Source: Progne subis subis | Lineage: Eukaryota; Chordata; Aves; Passeriformes; Hirundinidae | Reading direction: 5' to 3' | Length of the DNA stretch: 64,000 nucleotides | NCBI GenBank assembly: GCA_022316685.1 | Contig: JAKJHU010000613.1 | Location: forward strand, 1-64,000 | In this document: one piece after another, positions 15,411-27,374 of the stretch | How the letters are laid out: each line of letters starts with the position of its first letter | Position numbering within the stretch: the first letter of the stretch is position 1 | Notes under the pieces: model-generated | Databases searched by the model: none | What the model was told of the DNA's origin: nothing | Seen by the model: only the letters and a program-made list of their open reading frames with translations | Program-made: the position numbers and the translations under genes

Positions 15411-15648
15411 ACTGGAGAGGCTCTGCAGGACTGACAGGATGGGCTTTGCGGCTGTGAGGAGAAGCTGAGGGACCTGGGCTGCTGGAGCTTCAGGAGAGGA
15501 GGCTCAGGGTTCATCCTGCAACTGCTGCAAGGGTGGTTTCAGAGAATCACAGAATCAGCCACATTGGAGAAGACCTTGGGCATCATCAAGTCCAAACTGT
15601 GCCCTGAAACTGCCTTGTCTCCTTTGAGACTCCTCCAGGATAAACAAC
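15411..15648 (+). repeat. OR-flank tail plus CR1 stub in opposite orientation
   Basis: Positions 15411-15540 equal the end of the OR-downstream block (as at 1690-1810), and 15541-15648 is a CR1 3' end in minus orientation. At about 15648 this meets a plus-oriented CR1, making a head-to-head pair of the same flank. It looks like the remains of an inverted duplication. Confidence 0.65.
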
Positions 15649-16097
15649 TGACAAGCTGGGGACAGAGTGGCTGGACAGAAGCCAGGCAGAAAGGGGACGC
15701 ACAGGGACAGATGGACAGCAGGCTGGACATGAGCCACCAGTGTGCCAGGTGGCCAAGAAGGCCAATGGCTCCTGGCCTGGATCAGGAACAGTGTGGGCAG
15801 CAGGAGCAGGGCAGTGATTCTTCCCCTGTGCTCGGCACTAGTCGGGCAACACCTCAAGTGCTGTGTCCAGTTCTGGGTCCCCCAGCTTAGGAAGGACATG
15901 GAGGGGCTGGAGTGTGTCCTGAGAAGGGTAACAAGGCTGATGAGGGGTCTGGAACACAAGTCCTGTGAGGAGCGGCTGAGGGAGCTGGGGTTGTTTATCC
16001 TGGAGAAGAGGAGGCTCAGGGGAGACAAGGCAGTGTCAGGGCACAGGTTGGACTGATGATGTCTGAGGTCTTTTCCAACCTTGATGATTCTGTGATT
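15649..16097 (+). mobile_element. CR1 LINE 3' fragment of OR unit 1 (internal deletion)
   Basis: Plus-oriented CR1 with AAGGACATGGAGGGGCTGG and TGGAGAAGAGGAGGCTCAGG motifs, ending GATTCTGTGATTCTCTG. The step from CTCAGGGGAGAC straight to AAGGCAGTGTCAGG (about 16020-16035) marks the same internal deletion as in the other OR units. It is antisense to the OR gene. Confidence 0.85.
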
Positions 16098-17460
16098 CTC
16101 TGAAACCACCCTTGCAGCAGTTGCAGGATGAGCCCTGGGCCTCCTCTCCAGAAGGTCTAGCAGCCCAGGTCCCTCAACTTCTCCTCACAGCCCCAAAGCC
16201 CATCCTGTCAGTCCTGCAGAGCCTCTGCAGCTCCTCCTCCTTGCCCAGAACAGGGAGCCCCAGAGCCAGACACAGCAGCCCAGATGTGCCCCCCTGGCCT
16301 GTGGTGCCTCTGGCAAGGGAGCAGCACGAGGCACTGCAGGAGCCTGCAAACAATTCCCAAAGAACTTGAAGGATGATCCTGCTCTCCAGGAGACCTTCCC
16401 ATGGTGCCAGGAATTCAGGCACTGAAATGGGGAGTGGGGCCAGAGAGGAAAGGTAAACAAGGCTGGGCTGTTTACACAGAAGGGAACTGGGGTAGGCAAT
16501 AGGAAGGAATTTGCAGCAGAAAGAGTAAAGAAAGCCAAGGTGAAGCAAAGGAAATGCTGAGGGCAGTTTGGGGGTGGCTGCCAGGCAGCCCTGGCTCTGA
16601 GCAACAACATTGGCACAGGAAACTCACAGCTCATGGGAACAAACTTTCTGGATGACTTTAGAGGCCACCACAAACCTGAGTGGTTTCCCTGCTGTCCCCC
16701 AGCCCTTCCTGGCCCCAGGGGCTGATGATGGCATTTGTGCTCACTCAAGTTCATCTCCCCACACCAACACCATGGGGGTGCTGACGCCTGCTCTGGGCAG
16801 TGCAAACAGGGGCTCCTGAGCCAGTGCTGCCGTGTCTGTGCCTGCAAGGATGCGGCACCTGTGTGAGCTGGGGGAGAGGCCAGGGCTGCAGAGGGGGGAT
16901 GTTGTTGGCAGGTGCATGAGGACGCTGTGGGACGCTGCCCTGGGGTGTCCAGCGCAGTGGGGATGGATCAGCCCCTGCTCTGCTGCTCCTTCCTGTCTCC
17001 CCCAGGGACCTTGCAGAGCCGCAGCCATGCTGTTTGCCCCCAGCCTGCCCACGGCCACCCTGGGGCTGCTCACGGGGCTTTTCTCTGCTGAGCATTGGCC
17101 TGGGCGTGTTCTGGAGAGAGACTGGGCAAGGAGCCTGGAGCCCCCAGGCCCTGCCCTGAGGCGGCAGTGCTGCCCCAGCAGTGCCCATGGCCTGTCCCTG
17201 CTGCAGCCCCGGCACTGCCACCCCCAGCACTGTGCCCGGCCCCGAGAGCACTCAGGCCCTACAGCAACAGCAGGGCCAGGAGGGCAGCGGGGCAGGGGCA
17301 CGGGAGCAGCACTGGCAACACCAAGTGCTGCTGCTCCTGGGCACAGCTGCCGTGCCAGCACTGATCTGCCCCAGCTCTGCACACAGACATTGCTGCTGCA
17401 GCTGCAGAGAAGGGAACAAAAGGGAGATCTGTGCAGAAAACATTGCTGTGAGATCCTTTA
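16098..17460 (-). repeat. OR-downstream block, unit 1
   Basis: Lies about 210 bases past the end of OR gene 1 and matches 788-1810, 49509-50745 and 59880-61276. GC-rich, with overlapping open frames on both strands that are not kept between copies. It may be a long 3' untranslated or regulatory segment that travels with the OR genes; this is inference. Confidence 0.75.
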
Positions 17461-17673
17461 GAACCACCAAGAGCTCAGGCCCTCATTGATACAGTCTGTG
17501 GCCACAGGAAAGGTGGAGAAAAATAAAATGAGAAAAAAAGCACAAATGATGATGTATCATTTTGGACAAGATTAAAAAAGTTAATCAAATGTAAAGAACC
17601 TCCAAAATGAAATCTACAAGTAGTATCAAGGATGTCTTTTATTCCAAGTGATTTGCAGAAATTGGCCAGCCGT

Positions 17674-18606
17674 TTAATGTCCCTGACACCATCCAGTCAT
17701 CAGTCTCCACACTGCAGCCTTGAGCTCCTGGTTCCTGAGGCTGTAGATGAGGGGGTTCAGGGCTGGAGGCACCACCGAGTACAGAAATGACAGGGCCAGA
17801 TCCAGGGATGGGGAAGAAATGGAGGGGGGCTTCAGGTAGGCAAAAAAGCCACTGCTGATAAACAGAGATACCACAGCCAGGTGAGGGAGGCAGGTGGAAA
17901 AGGCTTTGTGCCGTCCCTGCTCAGAGGGGATCCTCAGCACAGCCCTGATGATCTGCACATAGGAGAAAACAATGAACACAAAACAACCAAATGCTAAACT
18001 GACACTAACAGCGAGAAGCCCAAGTTCCCTGAGGCTGGAGTGTGAGCAGGTGAGCTTGAGGATGTGTGGGATTTCACAGAAGAACTGGCCCAAGGCATTG
18101 CCATGGCACAGGGGCAGGGAAAATGTATTGGCTGTGTGCATGAGAGCATTGAGAAAGGCACTGGCCCAGGCAGCTGCTGCCATGTGGGCACAAGCTCTGC
18201 TGCCCAGGAGGGTCCCGTAGTGCAGGGGTTTGCAGATGGACACGTAGCGGTCATAGCACATGATGGTCAGGAGGGAATACTCAGCTCCAAGGAAGAAGAA
18301 AATCAGAAAAACCTGTGCAGCACATCCAGCATAGGAGATGTGTCTGGTGTCCCAGAGGGAATTGTGCATGGCTTTGGGGACAGTGGTGAGGATGGAGCCC
18401 AGGTCGGTGAGGGCCAGGTTGAGCAGGAAGAAGAACATGGGCGTGTGCAGGAGGTGGCCGCAGGCTACGGCGCTGATGATGAGGCCGTTGGCCAGGAGGG
18501 CAGCCAGGGAGATGCCCAGGAAGAGGCAGAAGTGCAGCAGCTGCAGCTGCCACGAGTCTGCCAATGCCAGCAGGAGGAAGTGGCTGATGGAGCTGCTGTT
18601 GGACAT
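17674..18606 (-). CDS. Olfactory receptor, OR14-like, intact (OR1)
   Basis: A 310-residue seven-helix odorant receptor that would act in the plasma membrane of olfactory neurons through Gs/olf. I chose the start at 18604-18606 (MSNSSS, an N-glycosylation site) rather than earlier in-frame codons, because it matches OR3 and lies 23 bases inside a splice acceptor (CTTTTTTTTCAG, AG at 18630-18631). Visible motifs are N40 in helix 1, PMFFF (56-60), D68, C94, the DRY motif in CYDRYVSIC (residues 116-124), KAFSTCLPHL before helix 6, and NPLIYSLRN (284-292). All are consistent with function. A poly-A signal on the minus strand lies at 17638-17643. Downstream come the 1.3-kb block and CR1 common to all units. 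The nearest family is the avian-expanded OR14-like group; the exact subfamily is not assigned. Confidence 0.93.
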   Translation of the reverse strand: MSNSSSISHFLLLALADSWQLQLLHFCLFLGISLAALLANGLIISAVACGHLLHTPMFFFLLNLALTDLGSILTTVPKAMHNSLWDTRHISYAGCAAQVFLIFFFLGAEYSLLTIMCYDRYVSICKPLHYGTLLGSRACAHMAAAAWASAFLNALMHTANTFSLPLCHGNALGQFFCEIPHILKLTCSHSSLRELGLLAVSVSLAFGCFVFIVFSYVQIIRAVLRIPSEQGRHKAFSTCLPHLAVVSLFISSGFFAYLKPPSISSPSLDLALSFLYSVVPPALNPLIYSLRNQELKAAVWRLMTGWCQGH

Positions 18607-18629
18607 TTGCTGAGAATGGACATGGAGAT

Positions 18630-19800
18630 CTGAAAAAAAAGGAATCATGAAATGGTTCAGTTTGTAGAGGACTTTCAATATCCCAGCACAGCTTGGTGGC
18701 ACTTTCCCCCCACTGCCTGCCCAGGGCTCTGCTGCCTGGAGCTGTCCCTGCCTGCAGCTGCTTCCCTGTACCCAGGGCCGGGCCCTGCCAGTGCTGCCAG
18801 AGCCCAGCCCAGCCCTGGGGGCTCAGCTCTGCCCTGCAGAGCCCTCCCAGCTCAGGCACTGCCAAGGGGCAGCTCTGGCTCTGCAGGCTCTGATGGCAAC
18901 CTCAGAGCAACCCTGAGGAGGCTGTAAAAGTGACACTGATGGTGCCTGCAAGGGACCCTCTGCTGATTTCTGTCACTGCCTGGTTTATTAAGATCTGAGA
19001 GAAAATTGTTTTATTTTTCTCAACCTGAACTGAAAGATGAATATCTATGTGCAATTACCCCTTCAGGCAACACAGAGCAGTAGATGAAAGAAGCAGGATT
19101 TTTAATTTCATGTAGACCCTGTCTGTCTGTGCTCCCTGTATAATCTCCTTGGAAATGTTCTGGAGCTAAATGTCATGCTGGGAGCAGTCCTGAACAATGC
19201 AGCATCCTCACCTCACAAGAAGAACATTTCCACTCCTTACCACCTGTCTCCTTCCTCCCAGATCTTGTCCCCCAGTGCTGGGAGCAGCTCCCAGGGCTGG
19301 CTGAGAGCTGTCCCTGGCAGGCAGCAGAGTCCCTGGCCCAGCACAGCGCCCTGGGCTGCAGGACCCTGCTCTGCAGGACAGCCCTGGGCACCCCTGGCTG
19401 CTCTCCACAAGAGAGAATCAGAGAATGTACTCACAGAGTCTGTAGGCATTGGGATGTTGCAGCTTTAGGAGATCCCTGCAGGAGCTGCAGCTGCCTTGTC
19501 CTGCAGCCAGAGGTTCCTGTGTCAAGGGCTGGGAGTGATTCTCCCGCAGTCACTTCCCAGCTCCTTCCCAGCCCTGAGTGATTGAAGCTCTCTGTGCCTG
19601 TGTGCTGTGCCCGGGGTGGCTGCAGGCAGTGCCCCAGCCCTGCTGGGCTGGGAGAAGAGTTGCTCATCAAGAGCAATGTGCTTTTAAGCTCCTCTTGGTT
19701 GCTAGGAGCTGCCTCTGTGCCAGGAGCCCAGCCCAGCTCAGCAGCAGACACAGCACAAGGACTTTAATGACCCTCTTGGTCTTTGTGCTGAGGCACCTGA
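18630..19800 (-). promoter_or_regulatory. OR1 intron and 5' non-coding exon
   Basis: The whole stretch is colinear with 56830-57962 upstream of OR3. A 5' untranslated exon ends at 19435 with a strong donor (GTGAGTAC, GT at 19433-19434), and the intron runs to the acceptor at 18630. A further GTAAGG-type donor can be read near 19255. The exon start is not visible. Conservation between units suggests that promoter and 5' exon were duplicated with the receptor. Confidence 0.6.
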
Positions 19801-20239
19801 ACATCAGTCCCTGAGAGGGAGCTGAAGAAACCTCTCAAGAATTCCAAGTCAGAATCCAACTCTAAAGTTTCTTGAAGTTTTAATGGGTCCCACTGTGGGA
19901 CAGGAGAGAGAAAGTGTCCCCAGGCCCCAGCCAGAGCAGAGAACTGGAGGCAGTGATGACAGGTGGGGACAAAGAGAAGCCAAGTCCTGGTGTCCTGGGG
20001 CACAGCAGCCTCTGTGCCACCAAGGGCTGTGAGGAGACACCTTGTCCTGAGGCCCTGGGGCCTCCTGGCACAGCCCCAGCAAGGCTGGGCACTGTCAGCC
20101 CCTTGTGCTGCTCTCAGCATCCCCCTCACATGCCAGTGGCCTCAAGGATGTGCTGGAAGGAGTCCCTGGGGAGCCTTGGTCAGCAATGGCCCTGGGGGGC
20201 TCCTGAATGCTCCCAGGGACTGCAGGTTTTTCAAAGGAC
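19801..20239. other. Intergenic, no gene recognised
   Basis: GC-rich DNA upstream of OR1. A short stretch at about 19850-19900 resembles the tandem repeat that begins at 20240. No gene is seen. Confidence 0.4.
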
Positions 20240-20950
20240 TTTGGGTTTGCTTTTGCCTTGGAGTCTATGAGAGGTTTGTACAATCATGGGCTCCCATTAT
20301 CTGCTTTAATTAGTCCCTTGAGAGGCTTTGTGGGTAATGACACACAGTGGGGCTCATCAATACTTCAAGGAACTTCAGGTTTTTAAAGGTACTTGGTATT
20401 TCCCTTTTAAACCTGACTCTGTGAGAGACTCTGCAATCATGGCCCCAATTATCTACTATAATAAATCCCTTGGGATTCTTTGTCAGTAAAAACAGTGTGG
20501 CTCATTAGTGCTTCTGGGTAGTCAAGGTATCGGAGAACTTTTTGGCACAAAACTGTGTCAAAAAAGAGTCTGAGAGGTTTGTGCAATCATGGCCCCAATT
20601 ATCTGCTTTAATTAGTCCCTTGAGATTCTTGGCTAGTAACAACATTCAGTGGGACTCATTAATGCTTCAAGGTACTCAGGATTAATTTAAGTACTTCTTT
20701 TTGCCACTGAGTCTCTGAGAGGTTTTTGTGCAATTCTGGCCTCTAATTCTCTCCTTCATGGACTCCATGAAGAGCCTGTGTTGGGGATGGACCTCTGTGG
20801 GACCCATTGATGCATTGAGACACTTTGGGTTTTTCTTCTGACTTTCACTCCTGGAAAGGTTTGTGCAATCTCCTCTCAGCCCTGAGGTTCCAGGGCTCAG
20901 CACCGAATGCACCATGGGACTCATCAGGATCAACCAAATCGTGACAAACC
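20240..20950. repeat. ~147-bp tandem array, about 5 diverged units
   Basis: The landmark GAGAGGTTTGTGCAATCATGG recurs in variants near 20270, 20421, 20573, 20715 and 20853, that is, every 138-152 bases. Between landmarks, CCCAATTATCTGCTTTAATTA-like text and GGGACTCATTAATGCTTCAAGG-like text recur in order. A partial unit may lie at 56730-56790. No coding potential. Confidence 0.75.
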
Positions 20951-22880
20951 ATGGCTGTGCCTTGAGTTCCCCGTGGTCTGGTGCAGTTTATTAGGAAGTT
21001 TCCTGCTGCAGTTATGGAGAAATATTTCTAAGAGCTTCTAAGTAATATGTAATTCTGTTTTAAAGGGTGTATTTCATTTCTGTTCTCATTACACAAGAGG
21101 TGATTGCAGCATTCTTTGGTTGATACTGATCCAAGGTCTCCCAATGAGATCTGGCCTGCTCAGAGAAGCTGTGCCTTGAGGTCTGACCCAGTGTGGACAA
21201 CCTTCCTCCACATTCCCCAACCCCATCCTCTTCCTCACCTGGGACCTGCTTTCCTTGGAGACCTGGCTGCACTTAGCCAAAGGAGGATTTTCTTCTTTTA
21301 TTTTTGAAGCAATCTAAAACTCCTGAGTTTCCCCAGTGAAAACAGAAACCCTCCTCAAGTGTGTGCCAAGCCCAAGGTGCCACCAAGAGCACTGCAGCCC
21401 TGCCCTGGGCCAGGAGTGAGGGTGGATCATCATCCCAACCTGCCCTGGGCCATGGCAAGGGGCTGTGGCCATGGACACTGCACTGACCCCACTGCTGGCT
21501 TTGGATCCCTCATCCCTTCAGGTTTCCTTGGAAAGCGCCCCAAGGACCCATTTCTGCAGCCAGGTTCCGTGGCCAGGGGGGATGTGGGGGGCTGCAGGAG
21601 GTCAATGCCCCATCCCTGGAAGCATTCAAGTCCAGCTGGGACAGGGCTCTGAACAACCTGATGTGGTGAAAGATGTCCCTGCTCATCCCAGGCCTGGACA
21701 AGAGGCCTGAGTGAGGCCTGAACAGCAGGCCCTGAGGCAAAGGTGACCTCTGCATCAACCTTCAACCAAAGGTTATCTTTGTATCTGCTCATTAGTGAAA
21801 TATGCATGGTCATTAGCACTGTGACAGATGTATCCACTCATTAGTGAGACATGCATTGACCTTTCTGTGTTTAGAAGCCGGACAAGGCCATGAAATCTGA
21901 CATCTGGCCTTGTTTGGGGCTGGATGGTCAAAGTCACCTCCCCTGGTTCCTCCTTGGGCCCTGGCCAGGCTTTGGGAGGGAGCCAAGAGGAGGATGAAAC
22001 CAGCTGTTCCTGCCCTAGAAGTGCTGTCAGTTGGTTTATTCAGCACTATCAGAGCTGGGCCCTCTCCCAGCCAGGTTGGAGCCTCACCTGTGGCTGGAGG
22101 CACCTGCAGCAATTCCCAGTGTCCGGGAGTGGCTCTGCAGTCCTTGGCTGGGACAGCTTCCCCCAGCTGATGTGTGCATGTGGGCGATGGGAAAGTCTGA
22201 GGGGAACTGGTGATGGATCTTTCTCAATCCCTGCAGGCAATCTTTGGTAGTGATGGTTGGGTGCATTGCTGAGCTGCTCCTTTTGTGCTCCTTTGCTGCT
22301 TTGAACTGCAGTAAATGACACTGATTCCTTCAGGTGGTGTTTGTGTCTTTGGTGCTGACACTGCCCACTGGTAAAACAACACTGGCAGAGTCTGGCCAGA
22401 TCACACCAAAATGTCACTTTTTAAATATAAATGTGAGGAACCAATTTCATCTGAAATTCGTGGATGAGAAGGCCTTTCTTAGATCTTGCTGGCTCTGGAG
22501 TGAGCTGAGGTCAGAGCACCCTGTCATAGGTGGGGCAGTCAGTTAAAAGAGGCTGAACTGCTGAATGTGTTAAAATTCATCCAAACATTGCATATGGAAA
22601 AAGGCAAAGAACTTGTGGTTTTGGGAAGATGAGGATGGATTTTGTTAACAGCACATTGGAAACAGCACCACAGAAGGAAGAATTGGTTTTGGAATGCTCC
22701 CACATGGAGTGAGAGAAGGAAGGTTTAAATCTTGAGCTCAGGTTTCTTTGTGCAAGTGAAATATAGTATTATAGTTATTATTAGTAGTAGTTATTTCAAA
22801 ATATACTGTGATTTTTTTTTTTTTCAATTTAATTAAAAATCAATAATGTGAAATAATGCTGATTTTTTAGCTTTGGCTTC
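20951..22880. other. Intergenic, with a possible CR1 scrap
   Basis: A short stretch at about 21600-21700 matches 31255-31345 and resembles a CR1 3' region in plus orientation. The segment 21850-22400 has LTR-like flavour (a GCAGTAAATGACACTGATTCC part), but I could not place its ends. The rest holds nothing I recognise. Confidence 0.4.
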
Positions 22881-23417
22881 TATCATGGGTTGGCACAGTT
22901 TTGTTATCTGGTTATAGGGAAATGTGAAATGTTTTTCCCTGCCATCACCCTGGTTTTGTGGGGGGAGGACAGGGACCCATCAGAAAGCTGGCCGGGATAT
23001 TGGCAGCTAAGTTGACCAAAGGGAAATGTCGATGTGACTTTGGAGGGGACATTTTAAACTCATCTGCTGCTGATCGGTCTCTCTCTCACTTTGGAATCAG
23101 CCATGAGGTAACATCGTGGGCGGTGGGCAGGCCCAGGCCGGGCCCCTGAGAGCTGCTGCCCACATGGGAGCAGCCTGGGTTGAGCCCTTTCACAGCTCTG
23201 TGGCAGCTCTGAACTGGGCCGGCCTGGATGAGACCGAGGGGTGGAAAAAAGGACATCTGCCAGCTTCCTCCATCAGCACAGCTTTGCATTTTCTACAGCT
23301 CATGCAGCCTGGCGCTTGCACGTGGCCCTTGCAACCTCGGGCGGATTTAACCCTTTCCTAGCAACATGGAGCTTTTAAAGCACAACTCCTCCTTGAGAGA
23401 AAGAAAGAAATCAGAGG

Positions 23418-24084
23418 TGTCTCGGTTTGAAAAAAAGACAGGTGTCTGCTAAGGAGAGGCAGGCCTTTCCAGGGAAATGAGGAATTTAAATTCTTCCCTC
23501 CCTGTTATTATAATTTGGAAGATTAAACGAAATACTTTTCGGTCAGAGCTATGGGGAAAAGGAATAACAGTCCTTTACTAGTAAATATAACAGGACAGAC
23601 AAACAACAACAGCAATTATAATAACAGTAAAACAGAACCGAAGAACCCCGAGGGCAAACGGTGGAAAGCTCCGGCGCTGGTGGCTGGAAACGGTGGATTA
23701 TCCTCAGCAGGCAGGCAGGGGGGTGCCCTGGCAGGCAAGGTGGGCAATGCCGGAGAAGCCGCAGCGGCTGTACCAGGGTTGACTCAAAATCCAGCAGGAC
23801 AGCGAAGAAACTCTGAATTCCTGGGCACTCCAACAGATGGTAGAATTCCCAGGACCAAACTCCTCCGGTAGCCGTGGACTCCAGCCAGCCGTCGTCCGAT
23901 CCGTGCTCCCCGGAAGACTGAGAGCTGTGTGTCCCCACCTCAGCTCTCCGCGAGCCTCCTCCCTCCCCCAAAACTAAGTGATCAACTTCTTTTGTCAGGT
24001 TAAGCACCGCTTAACTACCCCTACTTAAAATCTAGAAACTCATGGGGAGGGGAAAAATTCTACAGGAGAACTTAACCCTCAACA
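23418..24084 (-). repeat. ERV B 3' LTR
   Basis: 667 bases from TGTCTCGG to CCCTCAACA on the plus strand, and colinear with 29298-29964. The open frame seen inside both LTRs (23549-24007) is the same because the LTRs are the same, and is not taken as a gene. A purine-rich tract on the minus strand lies beside it at about 24085-24113. Confidence 0.92.
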
Positions 24085-24192
24085 TTATCCACCCCGAATT
24101 TTTCCCACCCTAACGTATTATATTGAATTTAAACCTTTAAATAATATACATATATATACATGTGAATATAAATACAGACACAGTCACAGTGT

Positions 24193-24977
24193 TCACCGAA
24201 AAACAAGGTCCCCTTGAGGTATGCAGCGGGTTTCTCCATCCTTTTGCATCACCCACCATGTGCAGCCAGGTCCCTGAGCAAAAACAACCCCACGAGCGGG
24301 ATTGTCTTTGCTGGAGGCAGAATTAATACAGACAGTTTTTCCTAGCATTCCTCTCATGTGTACCACTGGAACCTTATCTCCATCTCTTGTTCTCAGGGGC
24401 TCAGATTGGGCAGGGCCTGCTCGGTTGGTGGAACCTCGAGTGTTCACTAACCAGGTGGCCTTTGCTAAATTAATCTCCCAGTTCTTGAAAGTCCCCCCAC
24501 TCAGTGCCTTCAAAGTGGTTTTAAGCAGGCCATTGCACCGTTCAACTTTCCCAGCTGCTGGCGCATGATAAGGAATATGGTACACCCACTCAATGCCATG
24601 TTCTCTAGCCCAGGTGTCTATAAGGCTGTTCTTGAAATGAGTCCCATTGTCAGACTCAATCCTCTCAGGGGTACCATGTCTCCACAGGATTTGCTTTTCA
24701 AGGCCCAGGATGGTGTTCCGGACAGTAGCGTGAGGCACAGGGTAGGTCTCCAGCCATCCAGTTGTGGCTTCCACCATGGTCAGCACGTAGCCTTGCCTTG
24801 GCGGGTTTGGGGAAGGGTGATGTAGTCAATCTGCCAGGCTTCCCCGTACTTATACTTGGACCATCGCCCGCCATACCATAGGGGCTTCACCCGCTTGGCC
24901 TGTTTGATGGTAGCACACGTTTCACAGTCATGGATAACCTGAGAAATACTGTCCATGGTTAGATCCACCCCTCCGTC
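24193..24977 (-). pseudogene. ERV B integrase, frameshifted
   Basis: The N-terminal zinc region supplies the C-x2-C pair (CETC, near 24920) with the His pair just upstream in the previous fragment. The catalytic core shows D in QIDYITLP, D in ESDNGTHF and E in GKVERCNG, so all three acidic residues are kept. The C-terminal part ends at CIPQGDLVFR (stop near 24193). A frame change near 24786-24800 separates the zinc region from the core. It catalyses strand transfer of viral DNA in the family; this copy cannot make one continuous protein. Confidence 0.85.
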
Positions 24978-25466
24978 TCAGGCCCACTTATAGGTGGCAT
25001 CTCTGCCCTGATGGCCTGAGGCATCATGGGCCCATCGAGCTAGGAACAACTCTCCCTTGTGTTCCCAATCTAAGTCTATCTTTGACACCTCTATCTTTGC
25101 AGCTTGATCTACCTGCTCGTTGTTTCGGTGCTCCTCATTAGCCCGACTCTTGGGGACATGGGCATCTACATGACGGACTTTGACAGGTAGCTTCTCTACC
25201 CTAGTGGCAATGTCCTTCCACTCATCTGCAGCCCAGATTGGCTTTCCTCTACGTTGCCAATTGGCCTTTTTCCACCTGTCCAGCCAACCCCACAGAGCAT
25301 TGGCCACCATCCACGAATCAGTGTAGAGGTAGAGCTTTGGCCACTTCTCTCTTTCAGCAATGTCCAGGGCCAGTTGAACAGCTTTGAGTTCAGCAAGTTG
25401 GCTTGACCCACCTTCTCCTTCAGTGGCTTCTGCAACCTGTCGTGTGGGGCTCCATACAGCTGCTTT
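24978..25466 (-). pseudogene. ERV B RNase H C-part and integrase start
   Basis: Same frame as the upstream fragment, bounded by TAG at 25467-25469 and TGA at 24978-24980. It shows the RNase H acidic residues in AELKAVQ and LYTDSWMV and the following His region, then runs into the integrase zinc domain (ARWAHDASGHQGRD). Both stops are single-codon breaks, since the frame is open on both sides. Confidence 0.85.
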
Positions 25467-26657
25467 CTACTTCCGGTTCATCCCTACAATGCGGCAGGAA
25501 CCATCAGTGAAAAGAGCATAGCGTGTTTCTTCTGCTGGCAGTTGGTTGTATGGTGGACCCTCTTCTGCACGTGTCACTTGTTCCTGCTCCTCTTCATCTG
25601 TGAGACCAAAGTTCTCACCTTCCGGCCAGTTTGTAATTATTTCCAAAATCCCAGGGCGATTTGGGTTTCCAATGCGGGCGCGCTGAGTGATGAGGGCAAT
25701 CCATTTGCTCCACGTGGCGTCGGTGGCGTGATGAGTGGAGGGAACCTTTCCTTTAAACATCCACCCCAGCACCGGTAGTCGAGGTGCCAGCAGGAGTTGT
25801 GCTTCTGTGCCAATCACCTCTGAGGCAGCTTGAACTCCTTCATAGGCGGCCAAGATTTCCTTCTCTGTAGGAGTGTAGTTGGCTTCGGACCCTCTGTAGC
25901 TTCGGCTCCAGAATCCCAGTGGTCGGCCCCGAGTCTCCCCAGGCACCTTCTGCCAAAGGCTCCAGGACAGGCCATTGTTCCCGGCTGCTGAGTAGAGCAC
26001 GTTCTTCACATCTGGTCCCGTCCTGACTGGGCCAAGGGCTACTGCATGAGCGATCTCCTGTTTGATCTGGGCAAAGGCTTGTTGCTGTTCAGGGCCCCAG
26101 TGGAAATCGTTCTTCTTGCGGGTGACCAGGTAGAGAGGGCTCACAATCTGGCTGTACTCAGGAATGTGCATCCTCCAGAAACCTATGGCGCCTAGGAAAG
26201 CTTGTGTTTCCTTCTTGCTGGTTGGTGGAGACATTGCGGTGATCTTATTGATGACCTCAGTTGGAATCTGCCGCCGTCCATCTTGCCACTTTACTCCCAG
26301 GAACTGGATCTCTCGGGCAGGTCCCTTGACCTTGCTCTGCTTGATGGCAAAACCGGCTTCCAGGAGAATTTGGATGATTTTCTCTCCTTTCTCAAACACT
26401 TCCATTGCCGTGTTCCCCCACACAATGATGTCATCGATATACTGTAGGTGCTCCGGAGCCTCACTCTTTTCCAGTGCAGCCTGGATCAATCCATGGCAGA
26501 TGGTGGGGCTGTGTTTCCACCCCTGGGGCAGTCGGTTCCAGATGTACTGCACGCCCCTCCAGGTGAAAGCAAACTGAGGCCTGCATTCTGCAGCCAGAGG
26601 AATGGAGAAAAATGCGTTAGCAATGTCAATGGTGGCGTACCATTTTGCTGCCTTGGA
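25467..26657 (-). pseudogene. ERV B reverse transcriptase/RNase H, central part
   Basis: About 395 codons in one frame. Shows LPQGWKHSP, the catalytic YIDD (HLQYIDDIIVWG), the thumb and connection region, and the first RNase H motif (YALFTDGSC). It ends at TAG 25467-25469. It begins right after TAG 26658-26660 in the same frame as protease and RT fingers. In the family this enzyme copies the RNA genome into DNA. Confidence 0.88.
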
Positions 26658-27374
26658 CTACAGCTCGTACTGGAGTTCCAGCATGTCCGGCACAGCAGCG
26701 CTCAACGGTGGAGTCACTTCGTTCAAGGCACGGTAGTCCACAGTCAATCTCCATTCTCCGTCAGACTTGCGCACAGGCCAGATGGGGCTGTTGAAGGGTG
26801 AGTGGGTTTTGCTGACCACCCCTTGGCTCTCCAGCTCACGGATCATCTTGTGGATGGGGATCACGGCATCTCGATTTGTCCGGTACTGTCGGCGGTGCAC
26901 CGTCGAGGTGGCAACTGGAACTCGTTGCTCTTCTACCTTTAGGAGTCCTACTGCAGATGGGTTCTCCGACAGTCCAGGCAAGCTATTCAATTTCTTAATG
27001 CCCTCTGCCTCCACAGCTGCTATTCCAAAAGCCCACCTGAGTCCTTTAGAGTCTTTGTAATAACCATTCCGGAGGAAGTCTATGCCCAAAATACACGGGG
27101 CCCCTGAGCCAGTCACAATTGGATGTTTCTGCCACTCCTTCCCGGTCAGGCTCACCTCAGCTTCTAACAGAGTCAATTCCTGTGATCCCCCCGTCACTCC
27201 GGCAATGGAAATAGGTTCTGTCCCCACATATTCCGATGGTATCAGTGTACACTGCGAACTAGTATCAACTAAAGCCTCATATTTCTGTGGCTCTGATGTG
27301 CCAGGCCATCGAATCCACACCGTCTAATAGATCCGGTTTTCCCGTGCCTCTCCCTGGCTAGAGGCAGGGCCCCT
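26658..27374 (-). pseudogene. ERV B protease and RT fingers
   Basis: In frame with gag, and separated from it by TAG (27375-27377) and a second TAG (27324-27326). The aspartic protease motif reads LVDTSSQCTLIPS, with D-T-S where D-T-G is usual, and GIDFL follows. The RT fingers show WPVRKSDGEWRLTVDYR. The fragment ends at TAG 26658-26660, after which the same frame continues. Confidence 0.85.

Noticed and set aside
16741..17461. Long overlapping frames in the OR-downstream block (also in the 788, 49509 and 59880 copies)
   Set aside because: Frames are open on both strands and differ between copies through indels. They reflect GC content and duplication. A dN/dS test over the four copies would be decisive.
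23549..24007. 152-codon frame repeated exactly at 29429-29887
   Set aside because: It is inside the LTR; the identity is due to the LTR pair and not to a conserved gene.
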